This document shows, in pieces, positions 57,213 to 64,000 of a stretch of DNA of 64,000 nt. The position numbers and the translations under genes were made by a program. Position 1 is the first letter of the stretch. Each line of letters starts with the position of its first letter. Location: positions 62,001 to 126,000 of the forward strand of contig JAOTYE010000005.1 in assembly GCA_029862045.1 (NCBI GenBank), in the 5' to 3' direction. The notes beneath the pieces were generated by a model. The model worked only from the letters and a program-made list of their open reading frames with translations. It did no database searches and had not been told where the DNA came from. Origin of the DNA: Gammaproteobacteria bacterium. Lineage in GTDB: Bacteria; Pseudomonadota; Gammaproteobacteria; Steroidobacterales; Woeseiaceae.

Positions 57213-58109
57213 TCAGACCTGCAGCCGCGGGTCCGACCGAGTCGGTCGTTCTTTCTCAATAACTCGAACAAGGCCTTCCTGAGCGGTCGATGCAACGAGT
57301 TTGCCGTCTTCTGTAAACAATTGCCCGCGAGCAAAGCCTCGCGCACCTGATGCGTTCGGGCTGTCCATCGCATACAGGAGCCATTGGTCGATTTTGACCT
57401 CGCGATGAAACCAGAGCGCGTGATCGAGGCTCGCCATGATGACTTTGCCGCGCCCGAACGGCAGCCCGTGCGGCAAGGTGCTCGTACCGAGCAGTTCGTA
57501 GTCGGATATGTAAGCCAGCAGGTTCTGATGCAGCGCATGATTGTCAGGCAGTGTATCGACCGTCTTGATCCAGGCGTGCTTCACCGGCGCACGGCGCTCC
57601 GGTTCGAGCAGATTCACGGGCTCGACCGGACGCAAGTCGAATGGCCGCTTGTTCGCCAGGAAACGCCGCATTTTTTGCGGCAATTTACTCAGATCGTCCG
57701 GACTCACGTCAGAAAAGTCCTTCAGTTCGCCCGGGCCCGGGACATCCGGCATTGCGGACTGATGATCGAGGCCCGGTTCAGGATTCTGAAATGACGCGAC
57801 GAAGTTGAATATCGGCCGGCCATGCTGGATTGCAACGACTCGGCGGTTCGAGAAACTGCCGCCGTCCCGTGCACGATCCACTTCATAAACAATTGGCGCT
57901 TTCATGTCGCCGCGACGCAGGAAATACGCGTGCAACGAATGTGCGACTCTGCCTTCTACTGTGTGTTGGGCGGCCGACAGTGCCTGCCCGAGTACCTGAC
58001 CACCGAATACCTGTGCGCTACCTATATCGCGGCTGTCACCGCGAAAAATATTCTCCTCGATACGCTCGAGCTTGAGGAGCGTGATCAGGTCATCGAGAAC
58101 CGGATGCAT
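57213..58109 (-). CDS. tesB: Acyl-CoA thioesterase II
   Basis: A 298-residue double-hotdog thioesterase that releases free fatty acid from acyl-CoA. Family marks are IFRGDSRDIGSAQVFGGQVLGQAL, SLHAYFLRRGD, the aspartate in YISDYELLGTSTLPHG and ASLDHALWFHR. It lies 6 nt after the degenerate SDR gene. Confidence 0.95.
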   Translation of the reverse strand: MHPVLDDLITLLKLERIEENIFRGDSRDIGSAQVFGGQVLGQALSAAQHTVEGRVAHSLHAYFLRRGDMKAPIVYEVDRARDGGSFSNRRVVAIQHGRPIFNFVASFQNPEPGLDHQSAMPDVPGPGELKDFSDVSPDDLSKLPQKMRRFLANKRPFDLRPVEPVNLLEPERRAPVKHAWIKTVDTLPDNHALHQNLLAYISDYELLGTSTLPHGLPFGRGKVIMASLDHALWFHREVKIDQWLLYAMDSPNASGARGFARGQLFTEDGKLVASTAQEGLVRVIEKERPTRSDPRLQV

Positions 58110-58115
58110 ACGGTA

Positions 58116-58865
58116 CTAGGAGCCGGTGCGGCCGCCGTCGACGGCCACGCCCGTGCCGCTGACGAAAGCCGCGTCGTCGCTTGCCAGGAACAATGCGACC
58201 TTGGCGACATCAACGGGTTCGCCGAGGCGCTGCGCAGCCGAATGAGCGATGCAAAAATCACGCAAGGTCAGGTCCTTCCTGAACGCGTCCCGACTCGCGG
58301 GGGTCATGATCGCTCCAGGCTGAATGTAGTTGGCCGTGATGCCGAACTCACCGGTTTCCGCGCCGATTGCACGGGTAATCTGGGCGAGATCATGTTCGGC
58401 GGTTGCAAACGCGTCGCTGCCTTTGGCGGCGAAAATGCTGCGCAGAAAACCGACGCTGATTATTCGGCCCGACGGGCTCTTCTTGAGATGCGGCAGCGCA
58501 GATCGGCAAATCGACATGATCAGGTCTGCCCGCGACTCCAATAGCTTATCGAGCGCTGCATCACCGTCAGAGATAGGTGTGCCGGGCTGTAATGGAAAGT
58601 CATTGACCAGAATATCGATGCCACCCAGGTGATCGACAGCATCTTCGATCAACGCCGGCATGCGCGTAGCGTCGGTGAGGTTAGCCGTATGACCGTCAAT
58701 GCCCTTGACCGATGCAAAGTGCTGTTCGACGCCACTGTTGATGGTATCAACAGCCAGAACGGTCGCGCCGTGTTTGATCAGCGTACGTGACACGGCCTCG
58801 CCGATACCGCTCGCGGCGTTCGTGACCAGCGCTTTCAGGCCATAGAGACGAAGGGGATCAGCCAT
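58116..58865 (-). CDS. SDR-fold protein with lost catalytic residues
   Basis: A 249-residue protein of the short-chain dehydrogenase fold: the Rossmann start ALVTNAASGIGEAV, the C-terminal GEPVDVAKVALFLASDDAAFVSG and VDGG are plain. Yet the cofactor loop has TNAASGIG in place of TGxxxGIG, the NNAG motif is replaced by VNDFPLQP, and the YxxxK catalytic pair is replaced by FATAE, with no serine at its usual place. It is probably not an oxidoreductase. It lies between acyl-CoA ligase and thioesterase genes with gaps of 11 and 6 nt. It could be a binding or regulatory pseudoenzyme. Confidence 0.85.
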   Translation of the reverse strand: MADPLRLYGLKALVTNAASGIGEAVSRTLIKHGATVLAVDTINSGVEQHFASVKGIDGHTANLTDATRMPALIEDAVDHLGGIDILVNDFPLQPGTPISDGDAALDKLLESRADLIMSICRSALPHLKKSPSGRIISVGFLRSIFAAKGSDAFATAEHDLAQITRAIGAETGEFGITANYIQPGAIMTPASRDAFRKDLTLRDFCIAHSAAQRLGEPVDVAKVALFLASDDAAFVSGTGVAVDGGRTGS

Positions 58866-58876
58866 GGATGCTCCAG

Positions 58877-60508
58877 CTATTCGGGGAATTGATAGTCAGT
58901 GAATTGCTTGCGCAATTCAATCTTCTTTATTTTGCCGGTCGCAGTGTGCGGCAGCTCTTCGACAAATGCGACATCGTTCGGGATCCACCAGGTGGCGACC
59001 TTGCCGTCATACCAGGCCAGCAGCTCCTCTTTGCTGACCTCCTGCCCTTCGGCCTTGACGACGATCAACAGCGGGCGCTCCGTCCACTTGGGATGGGAGA
59101 TACCAATGACCGCGGCCTCGGCCACGGCAGGATGACCCATCGCCGCGTTCTCGAGCTCTATCGAGCTAATCCACTCGCCTCCCGACTTGATGACGTCCTT
59201 GGTGCGATCCGTGATCGCCATATAGCCCCCGGGATCGATCGTCGCGACATCGCCGGTGTCGAACCAGCCGTCGTCGGTGTGTGACCCCGCGCCGCCCTCG
59301 AGCTTGAAATAATCGCTGCAAACCCAGGGCCCGCGCACCTGCAGCGCACCGTATGCCTCGCCATCCCACGGCAATTCCACGCCCTCATCGTCGACAATGC
59401 GCATCTCGCAGCCGAAAAGCCCGCGCCCGGCCTTGGTTGCGAGGTCGAGGCGCTCGTCTGGCGTGAGTGACTCCATCCCGGCTTTTGTGCTGTTGGCGGC
59501 GCCCAGCGGACTCGTCTCTGTCATGCCCCAGCCTTGACGCAAATCGACGCCATGCTGGTCACGAAACGCCTCGATCATCGAACGCGGCACAGCCGCACCG
59601 CCGACTATCGTTCTTTGCAGCTTGTCGAGTCGCTTGCCGGCTTTTTCCGCATACTGCAGAAGCCCTAGCCATACGGTCGGAACGCCGAGCGCCAATGTCA
59701 CATCTTCCGTGTCAAGCAATTCGCAAAGCACTTCGCCGTCACCCATTTTCGGTCCGGGAAGCACGAGTTTCGCGCCAGTGATGAAGGTTGAATATGGAAT
59801 TCCCCAGGCGTTGACGTGAAACAACGGCACGACCGGCAGCACTGAATCGTGGCACGACAGATTCATGGTGTCCGGCGCCACGGCTGCGAACGCATGCAAG
59901 ACTGTGGAACGGTGGTCGTACAACACGCCCTTCGGGTCGCCCGTCGTGCCCGACGTGTAACAGAGGGCCGACGCCGTGCGCTCGTCCAGCTCGGGCCAGG
60001 TGAATTCGGCCGACTCTGCTGCAATCAACGTTTCGTAACAAACAACATTCTTCAAAGACGTCTCAGGCATATGTGCTTCGTCGGTCATGACGACGAATCC
60101 TTCGACGCCGGAGATTTTGTCGGCAATTGCCTCGAGTAGCGGCACGAACATGACGTCGGTAAAAATCCAGCGATCTTCGGCGTGGTTGATGATGAAGACG
60201 AGCTGCTCCGGGAACAGCCGTGGGTTGATCGTGTGACACACATAGCCGGCGCCGCTCATGCCGTAGTAAGCCTCGAGATGCCGGTAGTCATTCCAGGCCA
60301 GCGTCGCCACGCGGTCGCCATGCTCGAGGCCGAGTTTGTCGAGCGCATTCGCCAGCTGCCTGGCCCGGCCGATGCATTCCCGATAGGTGTAGCGATGCCG
60401 CGGATTGTCCGCGGTCACCGAGACGATTTCACGACCGCCATGGTATTTCGCCCCGTGCTCCGCGATCGATGAAATCAATAGCGGTGTGTTCATCATCAGA
60501 CCTTGCAT
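58877..60508 (-). CDS. Fatty-acid-CoA ligase (AMP-forming)
   Basis: A 543-residue member of the AMP-binding family that activates a carboxylic acid with ATP and CoA. The P-loop-like YTSGTTGDPKGV, the QGWGMTETSPLG motif, the GWFDTGDVATIDPGGY hinge region and the final GKIKKIELR lysine are all present. The type resembles medium- to long-chain ligases. ATG 60508 is chosen because GGGGA lies 9 nt upstream; 60517 is the other option. First gene of ligase-SDR-tesB-marC, divergent from a TonB receptor. Confidence 0.93.
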   Translation of the reverse strand: MQGLMMNTPLLISSIAEHGAKYHGGREIVSVTADNPRHRYTYRECIGRARQLANALDKLGLEHGDRVATLAWNDYRHLEAYYGMSGAGYVCHTINPRLFPEQLVFIINHAEDRWIFTDVMFVPLLEAIADKISGVEGFVVMTDEAHMPETSLKNVVCYETLIAAESAEFTWPELDERTASALCYTSGTTGDPKGVLYDHRSTVLHAFAAVAPDTMNLSCHDSVLPVVPLFHVNAWGIPYSTFITGAKLVLPGPKMGDGEVLCELLDTEDVTLALGVPTVWLGLLQYAEKAGKRLDKLQRTIVGGAAVPRSMIEAFRDQHGVDLRQGWGMTETSPLGAANSTKAGMESLTPDERLDLATKAGRGLFGCEMRIVDDEGVELPWDGEAYGALQVRGPWVCSDYFKLEGGAGSHTDDGWFDTGDVATIDPGGYMAITDRTKDVIKSGGEWISSIELENAAMGHPAVAEAAVIGISHPKWTERPLLIVVKAEGQEVSKEELLAWYDGKVATWWIPNDVAFVEELPHTATGKIKKIELRKQFTDYQFPE

Positions 60509-60625
60509 TGCGTCCATTCCCCAACCGGTCAGTGTTGCCGACAATTTAACAGAAAAGCCTTGCGGATCGCGCGTCTAAGCACTTTCCGAACCTGTCGAAC
60601 GGGCAGGTTTTCGACCAAACCGTGA

Positions 60626-60631
60626 TATTCT
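60626..60631 (+). promoter_or_regulatory. Putative -10 box for the TonB receptor gene
   Basis: TATTCT followed by AGC, about 47 nt before the ATG, matches the suhB -10 region in eight positions. GGCAGG stands 18 nt upstream. Low to moderate confidence. Confidence 0.35.
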
Positions 60632-60677
60632 AGCCGACACAAACCGCGCCTCAATGCGCTCGGAAGAAGGGGGAAAG

Positions 60678-63491
60678 ATGATGAACGGAATTCAGGAAAT
60701 TTTACGCCGAGTGTCGGCCTTTGGCGCACTTCTGCCACTTGCTGCCGCAGGGCTGATTTTCAGCACGTCGGCTGCGGCACAAGAAGAAGTAGAAGAACTC
60801 ATATTCGAAGAAATCGTCGTTGTCGCGCAGAAGCGCGAACAGAACATCATGGAGGTCCCGGTCGCGGTCAGCGCCGTTAGCGGCCAGCAAATCGTGGAGT
60901 CCGGCATCAAGGACGTATTCGACCTGCAGCAGAACGTGCCTAGCCTGACCATGACACGAAGTCAGACAGCGACGACGACAGGCTTCTCGATTCGAGGCAT
61001 CGGTTCGACGTCGAACAACTTCGGCGTCGAATCGTCCGTCGGACTGTACGTCGATGGGGTCTATCGCTCGCGGCAGAGTTCTCTGATCAATGAACTGATC
61101 GACGTGCAGGCGGTGGAAGTCCTGCGCGGCCCGCAAGGCACGCTGTTCGGCAAGAACACCCCGGCCGGCGCGGTTCAGGTCAGGACCGTGGCTCCGAGCC
61201 AGGATCGTGATGCGTTTGTCGACGTGACGGCCGGCGATTTAGGCCTGATTCGCGTCAGCGCCGCCGCAAACATGCCCATCAACGACGACTGGGCCTTCCG
61301 CGGCACCATCTTTTCGTCACAGCGCGACGGCTACATCGACGACGTCAACCTGGGTAAGGACCTGTACAACGATCGTGACCGTCAGGGTGTGCGTCTGCAG
61401 CTCGCGTACGAGCCATCTGACAGCTTCAACATGCGCATCATCGCCGACTACGCAGAGATCGACGAATCCTGCTGCGGCACGGTGACGCTGGTCGACGGCA
61501 TCTTTAGTCGGGCTGGTTTGGCCGGTCTGCCTGCCATTGATCCGGACGATGTTGGTTCGGACGCTATATTGGGCGGCTCGCCACTCGCAGGACCCAACCC
61601 TTTTGCCGGGACGATATTTACCGATTATCCCTACCCGCCGACATTCCTCGAAACTGTGTTCACCGGGAACCCGGCGGGGCCGCTTCCCGACCGTATCGTG
61701 ACCGGCTCGGGTACCGACAATTACGTGACCGGCTATAACTTCGCGCCGGAATCGGAAAACGAGGACACTGGCCTCTCGGTCGAATTCAACAAGACTTTCG
61801 ACAGCGGTATGACGTTGACGTCGATCACGGCATTTCGCTCGTTCGATACATTCGACCGGATTGACCTCGATTTTACCAACGCAACCCTGGGCACACGCAT
61901 CAACGAAGCCGACCAGAGTTCGTTTTCACAAGAGCTCAGGCTAGCGGGTGAATTTGGCCAGGGCGGCAACTGGGTGGCCGGCCTTTACTACTTTGAACAG
62001 GAGATCGATCAGATCACGATAACGGACGGCGACACACCGTTCATCGAGGGTTACCTTGGGGGGGCCAGCACGTTTACGGAAATTGAGGACGCCGTCAATC
62101 TCGTGAACAGCACGGTCATCGATCCGGACGGCATTCCCGGTAACGGCGACGAGTTCCCGCTTAGCGCTGTTGGCTACCCGGTTGCGGGCGAGTCGTTCCC
62201 ACTCGGATTGGCCTCACGCGACGATATCCTGCAGGATCAGGACGGCTGGGCCGTGTTCGGCCAGGTCGATATCCCACTCGGCGACGACTTCATCATCACG
62301 CTGGGCGGCCGGTATACGGACGAGAAAAAAGACATCGACGCCGCATACGTGCAGACCGTGCCGTTTCCGGATACGGCTGCGGGTGACTTGCCCCCGCCGA
62401 GTTTTTCGGCCTTCGCCCTCGAGGGCTGCCGGCTGCAGAACTTAGCGTTCGCTATGGACCCCGTGAACGAGGAGGAGTGCGACCTCAGCGTAGGTTTTTT
62501 CGATCCGTTCCGTCCTGCCGAACCTCCGTTCAATATAAGCACGCTCGAGACATTTCAGCGACTCGGCGTTGACGGCTGGGGTTACTACCTGGTACAGCCG
62601 GTCTCGCCACGTCCCGACCTCGATGAATCCCTCAGCGACGACCGGTTCACGGGCACCTTCAAACTAACGTGGTTCCCGAGCGATGCGACGATGGTCTACG
62701 CGTCGTTTGCGACGGGTTTCAAGTCAGGCGGTACGAATACCGAGCGCATCGCCGCACAGTTCAGCTCATTGTTCGAGGCGGAAGAATCGGAATCTCTCGA
62801 GATCGGGTTTAAGGGCGATATCGGTCCGGTTCGTATGGCGCTGACGTATTACGACACCACGTTTGATGACTTCCAGGCGCAGAGCTTCACGGGCACCGGA
62901 TTCAATCTGCAGAATGCGGGCAAGATCGAGAATACGGGTCTTGAAACAGAGTTCCTGTGGCGCCCGTTCGACGGCACCGAAATCCAGGTGATCTACACGC
63001 ACAACGAAGCGGACTACGATTCGTTCCTGGCCGGTACGTGCTGGGACACCTACACGTTCCACACCGGGATTGACGATCCGGGACTCCCCGCCGGCTTCAA
63101 TTCAGCCCTGGACCTCGAGGTCTGCGACAAGTCCGGCAACCCGGTGGGTTACAATCCTGAAGACCGGCTATTTTTCGCGGTGCAGCAGGACCTGGTTCTA
63201 TCGGACAATACGTCGATGTATGCGCGTGTCGAGTATTCGACGTTTTCCGAACAGTTCACCGATGGCGACCTGGATCCGTTCACGATTCAGCCCGATTTTG
63301 AAATAGTCAACGCGCGCATCGGCTTCAATTTCGACAATATGAATAGCAGCCTGACGATTTGGGGCCGCAACATCGCCGATGAACGCTATTACGTAGGCAG
63401 CTTCGATGCCCCGGTTCAGGTCGGTCGGATGAATGCGTATCCGTCCGAGCCGTCGACGTTCGGAGTTACGTTCCGCAAGAACTTCGACTAG
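60678..63491 (+). CDS. TonB-dependent outer membrane receptor
   Basis: A 937-residue receptor. It has a signal peptide ending STSAAAQ, then a TonB-box-like EEIVVVAQKREQ, the plug domain (VPVAVSAVSG, SIRGIGSTSNN, VEVLRGPQGTLFGKNTPAGAV) and a large beta barrel. The type lacks the motifs of known siderophore or B12 receptors and looks like the Sphingomonas/Caulobacter-style receptors for sugars or hydrophobic compounds. The last residues are RKNFD, so the usual terminal aromatic is one residue from the end. AAGGGGGAAAG precedes two adjacent ATGs, 60678 and 60681. Divergent from the acyl-CoA ligase operon, which hints at uptake of a lipid-like substrate. Confidence 0.93.
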   Translation: MMNGIQEILRRVSAFGALLPLAAAGLIFSTSAAAQEEVEELIFEEIVVVAQKREQNIMEVPVAVSAVSGQQIVESGIKDVFDLQQNVPSLTMTRSQTATTTGFSIRGIGSTSNNFGVESSVGLYVDGVYRSRQSSLINELIDVQAVEVLRGPQGTLFGKNTPAGAVQVRTVAPSQDRDAFVDVTAGDLGLIRVSAAANMPINDDWAFRGTIFSSQRDGYIDDVNLGKDLYNDRDRQGVRLQLAYEPSDSFNMRIIADYAEIDESCCGTVTLVDGIFSRAGLAGLPAIDPDDVGSDAILGGSPLAGPNPFAGTIFTDYPYPPTFLETVFTGNPAGPLPDRIVTGSGTDNYVTGYNFAPESENEDTGLSVEFNKTFDSGMTLTSITAFRSFDTFDRIDLDFTNATLGTRINEADQSSFSQELRLAGEFGQGGNWVAGLYYFEQEIDQITITDGDTPFIEGYLGGASTFTEIEDAVNLVNSTVIDPDGIPGNGDEFPLSAVGYPVAGESFPLGLASRDDILQDQDGWAVFGQVDIPLGDDFIITLGGRYTDEKKDIDAAYVQTVPFPDTAAGDLPPPSFSAFALEGCRLQNLAFAMDPVNEEECDLSVGFFDPFRPAEPPFNISTLETFQRLGVDGWGYYLVQPVSPRPDLDESLSDDRFTGTFKLTWFPSDATMVYASFATGFKSGGTNTERIAAQFSSLFEAEESESLEIGFKGDIGPVRMALTYYDTTFDDFQAQSFTGTGFNLQNAGKIENTGLETEFLWRPFDGTEIQVIYTHNEADYDSFLAGTCWDTYTFHTGIDDPGLPAGFNSALDLEVCDKSGNPVGYNPEDRLFFAVQQDLVLSDNTSMYARVEYSTFSEQFTDGDLDPFTIQPDFEIVNARIGFNFDNMNSSLTIWGRNIADERYYVGSFDAPVQVGRMNAYPSEPSTFGVTFRKNFD

Positions 63492-63517
63492 GGTCATCGC
63501 AACGGCTTCGCTCACAA

Positions 63518-63557
63518 TCGCGCTGTGCCAGATCGCTCCGATCTGGCTGCAGCGCGA
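63518..63557. terminator. Two-part perfect hairpin after the TonB receptor gene
   Basis: Outer arms TCGCGCTG (63518-63525) and CAGCGCGA (63550-63557) enclose inner arms CCAGATCG (63528-63535) and CGATCTGG (63539-63546) with a 3-nt loop. There are short unpaired bulges between the two stems. It is 27 nt after the receptor stop and 29 nt from the convergent small gene. There is no T-run, so either a terminator or a palindromic repeat is possible. Confidence 0.6.
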
Positions 63558-63585
63558 TGCGCACTTGCGCGTCTGACGGTTGCCC

Positions 63586-63768
63586 CTATTTCTTGGGCGA
63601 CCCGGGCCCCATGAAGTACCACGCGATAATGCCGATGAGCGGCAGAGCCGCGACGATGATGATCCACAGCACCTTCTCGGTCGTACTGGCGGAGCTTCCA
63701 AATATCTGGATAACCGCGTAAACCCAAATGGCAAGGTGAATGAGCCCTAATAGTCCGAGGTCGCCCAT
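63586..63768 (-). CDS. Small membrane protein with PLDc_N domain
   Basis: A 60-residue protein of two transmembrane helices, HLAIWVYAVIQIFGS and TEKVLWIIIVAALPLIGIIAWYFMGP. The PLIGIIAWYF block is the mark of the PLDc_N (phospholipase D nuclease N-terminal, PF13396) family, here without any nuclease domain. AAGGAG is ideally placed before the ATG. Such stand-alone proteins are widespread and uncharacterised. Confidence 0.85.
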   Translation of the reverse strand: MGDLGLLGLIHLAIWVYAVIQIFGSSASTTEKVLWIIIVAALPLIGIIAWYFMGPGSPKK

Positions 63769-63832
63769 ATCGTTCTCCTTATTGTTGTATAAATATTATC
63801 CGCAGCCCGGATAGTAAGAAGAGATCTCTGTG

Positions 63833-64000
63833 ATGACCAAGCGATTTGACAACATTCTCGAGACCATTGGCAATACGCCTATCGTCAGGCTCAACAAAAT
63901 CGGCCCCGAGAACGTCAATATTTTCGTCAAGATCGAGTCGTTTAACCCAATGGGCTCGGTGAAAGACCGGCTTGCGCTCGGCGTTATCGAGGACGCAGAA
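63833..64000 (+). CDS. cysK: Cysteine synthase / O-acylserine sulfhydrylase, 5' part
   Basis: The first 56 residues of a PLP-dependent beta-family enzyme, cut by the window end: [15 protein letters not shown], then [17 protein letters not shown] with the PLP lysine in GSVKDR. The family makes cysteine from O-acetylserine (or O-succinylserine) and sulfide. GAAGAGA lies before the ATG at 63833. CysK is the most likely member, but CysM and cystathionine beta-synthase share this region. Confidence 0.85.
   Translation, partial: MTKRFDNILETIGNTPIVRLNKIGPENVNIFVKIESFNPMGSVKDRLALGVIEDAE

Overview
The window reads as a stretch of chromosome from a free-living, probably marine gammaproteobacterium of the Xanthomonadales/Woeseiales/Chromatiales side of the class. 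The evidence is gene order: suhB facing trmJ-iscS, secD-secF next to yajC-tgt-queA, ndk-rlmN-pilW-rodZ-hisS-yfgM-bamB-der, and guaB-guaA-tadA. Other supporting genes are a 180 kDa-class NAD-glutamate dehydrogenase, zapE, an ETF-ubiquinone oxidoreductase and a large TonB receptor. The DNA is GC-rich and tightly packed, except for a looser accessory patch at about 53.3-56.5 kb. The genus is an inference and cannot be fixed from sequence reading alone.

Layout. 1-6.4 kb: an unusual cluster of two esterase-fold hydrolases, three ATP-grasp ligases and a glycogen-synthase-type glucosyltransferase. 6.5-14.5 kb: mltF, then guaB-guaA-tadA-tryptophan dioxygenase on the minus strand, then xseA and an M23 peptidase. 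14.5-19.4 kb: a B12-radical-SAM gene between two small membrane-protein genes, a DUF457/YdjM-like membrane protein, a secreted tandem-domain protein and a MetX-family acyltransferase. 19.5-30 kb: the long minus-strand series der to trmJ, which includes a minimal isc operon with a defective-looking IscU homologue. 30-38.7 kb: suhB, secF-secD-yajC, tgt-queA, and an ECF sigma / anti-sigma / PDZ operon. 38.8-53.3 kb: tRNA-Leu(CAA) running into a NUDIX gene, dsbC, xerD, an acyltransferase, thiolase and SDR, ETF-QO, zapE, MarR, NAD-GDH and gpmA. 53.3-56.5 kb: small hypotheticals, an OmpA-like barrel and degenerate repeats with a period of about 57 nt. 56.6-64 kb: an acyl-CoA ligase / degenerate SDR / thioesterase / MarC operon, a divergent TonB receptor, a PLDc_N-type small membrane protein and the start of a cysteine synthase.

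The observations most worth a second look are these. (i) The ATP-grasp/esterase/GlgA cluster looks like a biosynthetic system joining a glucan-type transferase to carboxylate-amine ligases. (ii) Two 83-nt hairpin elements have different stems but almost the same loop, and both fill the gap between convergent genes. (iii) The IscU homologue lacks two of the three cluster-ligand cysteines. (iv) One SDR has lost its catalytic tetrad inside a lipid operon. (v) A perfect 12-bp hairpin abuts the queA start codon.

All calls rest on reading the sequence and on knowledge of protein families. No database search was run. Starts were chosen from ribosome binding sites and family alignments where possible and are marked when uncertain.
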